A stretch of 14,944 nucleotides of DNA, from NCBI GenBank assembly GCA_035632095.1, contig DASQHM010000231.1:1-14944 (forward strand), written 5' to 3'. The first letter of the stretch is position 1. Every line of letters starts with the position of its first letter. This DNA is from DASQHM01 sp035632095. Its GTDB lineage: Bacteria; Pseudomonadota; Alphaproteobacteria; Ferrovibrionales; Ferrovibrionaceae. Below the pieces are notes generated by a model that had not been told where the DNA came from, did no database searches, and was given only the letters and a program-made list of their open reading frames with translations. This document shows, piece after piece, positions 13,516-14,944 of this stretch. Both the position numbers and the translations under genes were made by a program.

Positions 13516-14944
13516 ATGACCGGAACCGGAGCCCCCGTGGAAAAGTCGTCCCGCCGAGACATCGAGCGCGCACTTCGGTTGCACAACGAGGGCCGGTTGG
13601 ACGATGCCGCCGCGCGCTATCTCGATGTCCTGGGCCGCGACCCGGGCAATGCGGATGCGCTGCACTTGCTCGGGGTGCTGCGGAGCCAGCAGGGGCAGCA
13701 TCGCGCCGCCGAGGCGCTGATCGGCGAGGCCCTCGCCGCACGCGCGGCCTGGCCCGAGGCCCATTTCAATCTCGGCAATGCCCAGCTTGCGCTTGGCAAT
13801 GCCGAAGCGGCGGCCACGAGTTTCAAGCGGGCGCTCGAGCTGAAACCGGACAACCCGCACGCCCACTACAACCTAGGCTCGGCGCTTCTGACACTGGAGC
13901 GTTTTGGCGCGGCGGCGGCGAGCTATGAACGGGCGGTGGCGGCGCTTCCCGGCTTCGCCGAGGCGCATATGGGCTTGGGCGTCGCGCTCGGCCAGCTTGG
14001 CCGCCTTGACGAGGCCGTCCAAAGCGTCCGCCGCGCGGTCGCGTTGCAGCCGGCTTACGCTTCCGCTCACAAGTATCTCGGTCTCACTCTGCGCGACCTG
14101 AACCGGCCCGGCGAGGCGGCGGCCCATTTGCAGCGTGCGGCGGAGCTGGAACCGGGCGATGCCGCGACACTCAACGATCTCGGCGCCGCCTTGCGCATGG
14201 CGAATCGGCGCGAGGAGGCGGCCGCGCGGTTCCGCGAGGCGATTGGCTTGGACAACAATCACGCCGCGGCCCGCGACAACCTCGGCATCGTGCTCGGTGA
14301 AATGGGCCGCCACGCCGAGGCGATTGCCGTGCTGCGCGAAGCCGTGAACCTGTCACCGGATCGCGCCGAGACCTGGAACAATCTCGGCACGTCACTGATG
14401 GAGGCGAAACACTACGGCGAGGCCATCGAATCGTTGCGCCGCGCGACGGCTCTCGCGCCAGATCATCCCCGCGCCCTGGCGAACCTGGTGCATGCGCGGC
14501 GCATCGTCTGCGACTGGCGCGATGCGGATGCGGACGAGGCCGAATTGATCGCGCGCGTCCGCGAGGGCCGCGGCCTCGACGCGCCCTTCGCCTTTCTCAC
14601 CATTGCAGGCGAGCCCGCGGATCATCTCGCCTGCGCCTCGCATTACTTGCGCCAAAGGATTCCGGTCAAACTGCCGCCGCTTCGGCCCGATGCCCCTTAC
14701 GCGCACCAGCGCATCCGCCTCGGCTATCTCTCGGCCGATTTTCGCGAGCACGCGGTGATGCAGTTGATCGCCGAGCTTTTCGAGTTGCATGACCGCGGCG
14801 CTTTCGAAGTTTTCGGCTTTTCCATCGGAGCGCCGGACCAAAGCCCGATGCGAAAGCGCCTGGAGCGTGCGTTCGACCATTTCATCGACTTGCACGCCAT
14901 GGACGACGAGACTGCGGCACAAACCATTCGCGCCAGCGAAATCG
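13516..14944 (+). CDS. Second TPR-containing O-GlcNAc transferase, SPINDLY/GT41 family (3' end outside window)
   Basis: The reading frame is open from 13441 to the right edge, giving 476 residues from ATG 13516. A GTG at 13537 with GGAG five bases upstream is the alternative start; neither is certain. About nine 34-residue TPRs occupy residues 11-325 (for example AHFNLGNAQLALGN, AHYNLGSALLTLE, ETWNNLGTSLMEA). A VCDWRDAD linker follows at about 331-338, and then the start of the GT41 catalytic lobe, RLGYLSADFREHAVMQLIAELFE, with the conserved His at 412. It resembles the minus-strand OGT in the linker (CDWR), in GY(V/L)SAD and in RLERAFDHF(V/I)DL, but has more TPRs, so the two are diverged paralogues rather than a recent copy. 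The UDP-sugar binding lobe lies beyond the window, so activity cannot be judged. It is divergent from the acetyltransferase cluster and may glycosylate a different target. Confidence 0.92.
   Translation, partial: MTGTGAPVEKSSRRDIERALRLHNEGRLDDAAARYLDVLGRDPGNADALHLLGVLRSQQGQHRAAEALIGEALAARAAWPEAHFNLGNAQLALGNAEAAATSFKRALELKPDNPHAHYNLGSALLTLERFGAAAASYERAVAALPGFAEAHMGLGVALGQLGRLDEAVQSVRRAVALQPAYASAHKYLGLTLRDLNRPGEAAAHLQRAAELEPGDAATLNDLGAALRMANRREEAAARFREAIGLDNNHAAARDNLGIVLGEMGRHAEAIAVLREAVNLSPDRAETWNNLGTSLMEAKHYGEAIESLRRATALAPDHPRALANLVHARRIVCDWRDADADEAELIARVREGRGLDAPFAFLTIAGEPADHLACASHYLRQRIPVKLPPLRPDAPYAHQRIRLGYLSADFREHAVMQLIAELFELHDRGAFEVFGFSIGAPDQSPMRKRLERAFDHFIDLHAMDDETAAQTIRASEI

Noticed and set aside
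13464..13928. Plus-strand open frame starting at TTG 13464 with GGAGG nearby
   Set aside because: It is in a different frame from the TPR protein and encodes an Arg/Ala-rich product without motifs; the OGT frame overlaps it fully.
14392..14922. Minus-strand open frame opposite the second OGT
   Set aside because: The plus frame carries clear TPR and GT41 motifs continuous to the edge; the minus frame has none.

Overview
The window comes from a GC-rich bacterial chromosome. Gene content (ribA next to a short YkuD protein, a YggS-type PLP protein, a ThiE/TenI-like protein, a NodQ-like CysN-CysC fusion) and the strong G/C bias at third codon positions point to an Alphaproteobacterium. I cannot resolve the order. 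I see no rRNA, tRNA, CRISPR array, insertion sequence or integrase.

Layout. Positions 1-3005 look like ordinary core genome: the 3' end of ribA, a conserved hypothetical gene, a YkuD-domain gene, yggS on the opposite strand, and a ThiE/TenI-like gene. From 3015 to about 13342 every gene is on the minus strand. Read in the direction of transcription they are: a CatB-type O-acetyltransferase, a TylF-type methyltransferase, a glycosyltransferase-like/methyltransferase fusion, a TPR-SPINDLY (OGT-type) glycosyltransferase, a sulfotransferase, a secreted phosphoesterase, a 131-base nested inverted repeat, and then cysD and cysNC. A second TPR-OGT gene is transcribed divergently from 13516 and runs off the right edge.

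How the genes may work together. Positions 7424-14944 read as a glycan or glycoprotein modification island: two OGT-type transferases plus enzymes that could O-acetylate, O-methylate and sulfate. CysD and the CysN-CysC fusion make APS and then PAPS, the donor used by the sulfotransferase. No PAPS reductase gene is visible in the window, so the pair resembles rhizobial NodPQ serving a sulfotransferase. The enzyme families and gene order are read from the sequence; the joint pathway and its target (flagellin, another surface protein, or a polysaccharide) are inference.

No stretch longer than 300 bases lacks a gene. The largest gap, 5685-5953, holds the inverted repeat and a short palindrome ahead of cysD.
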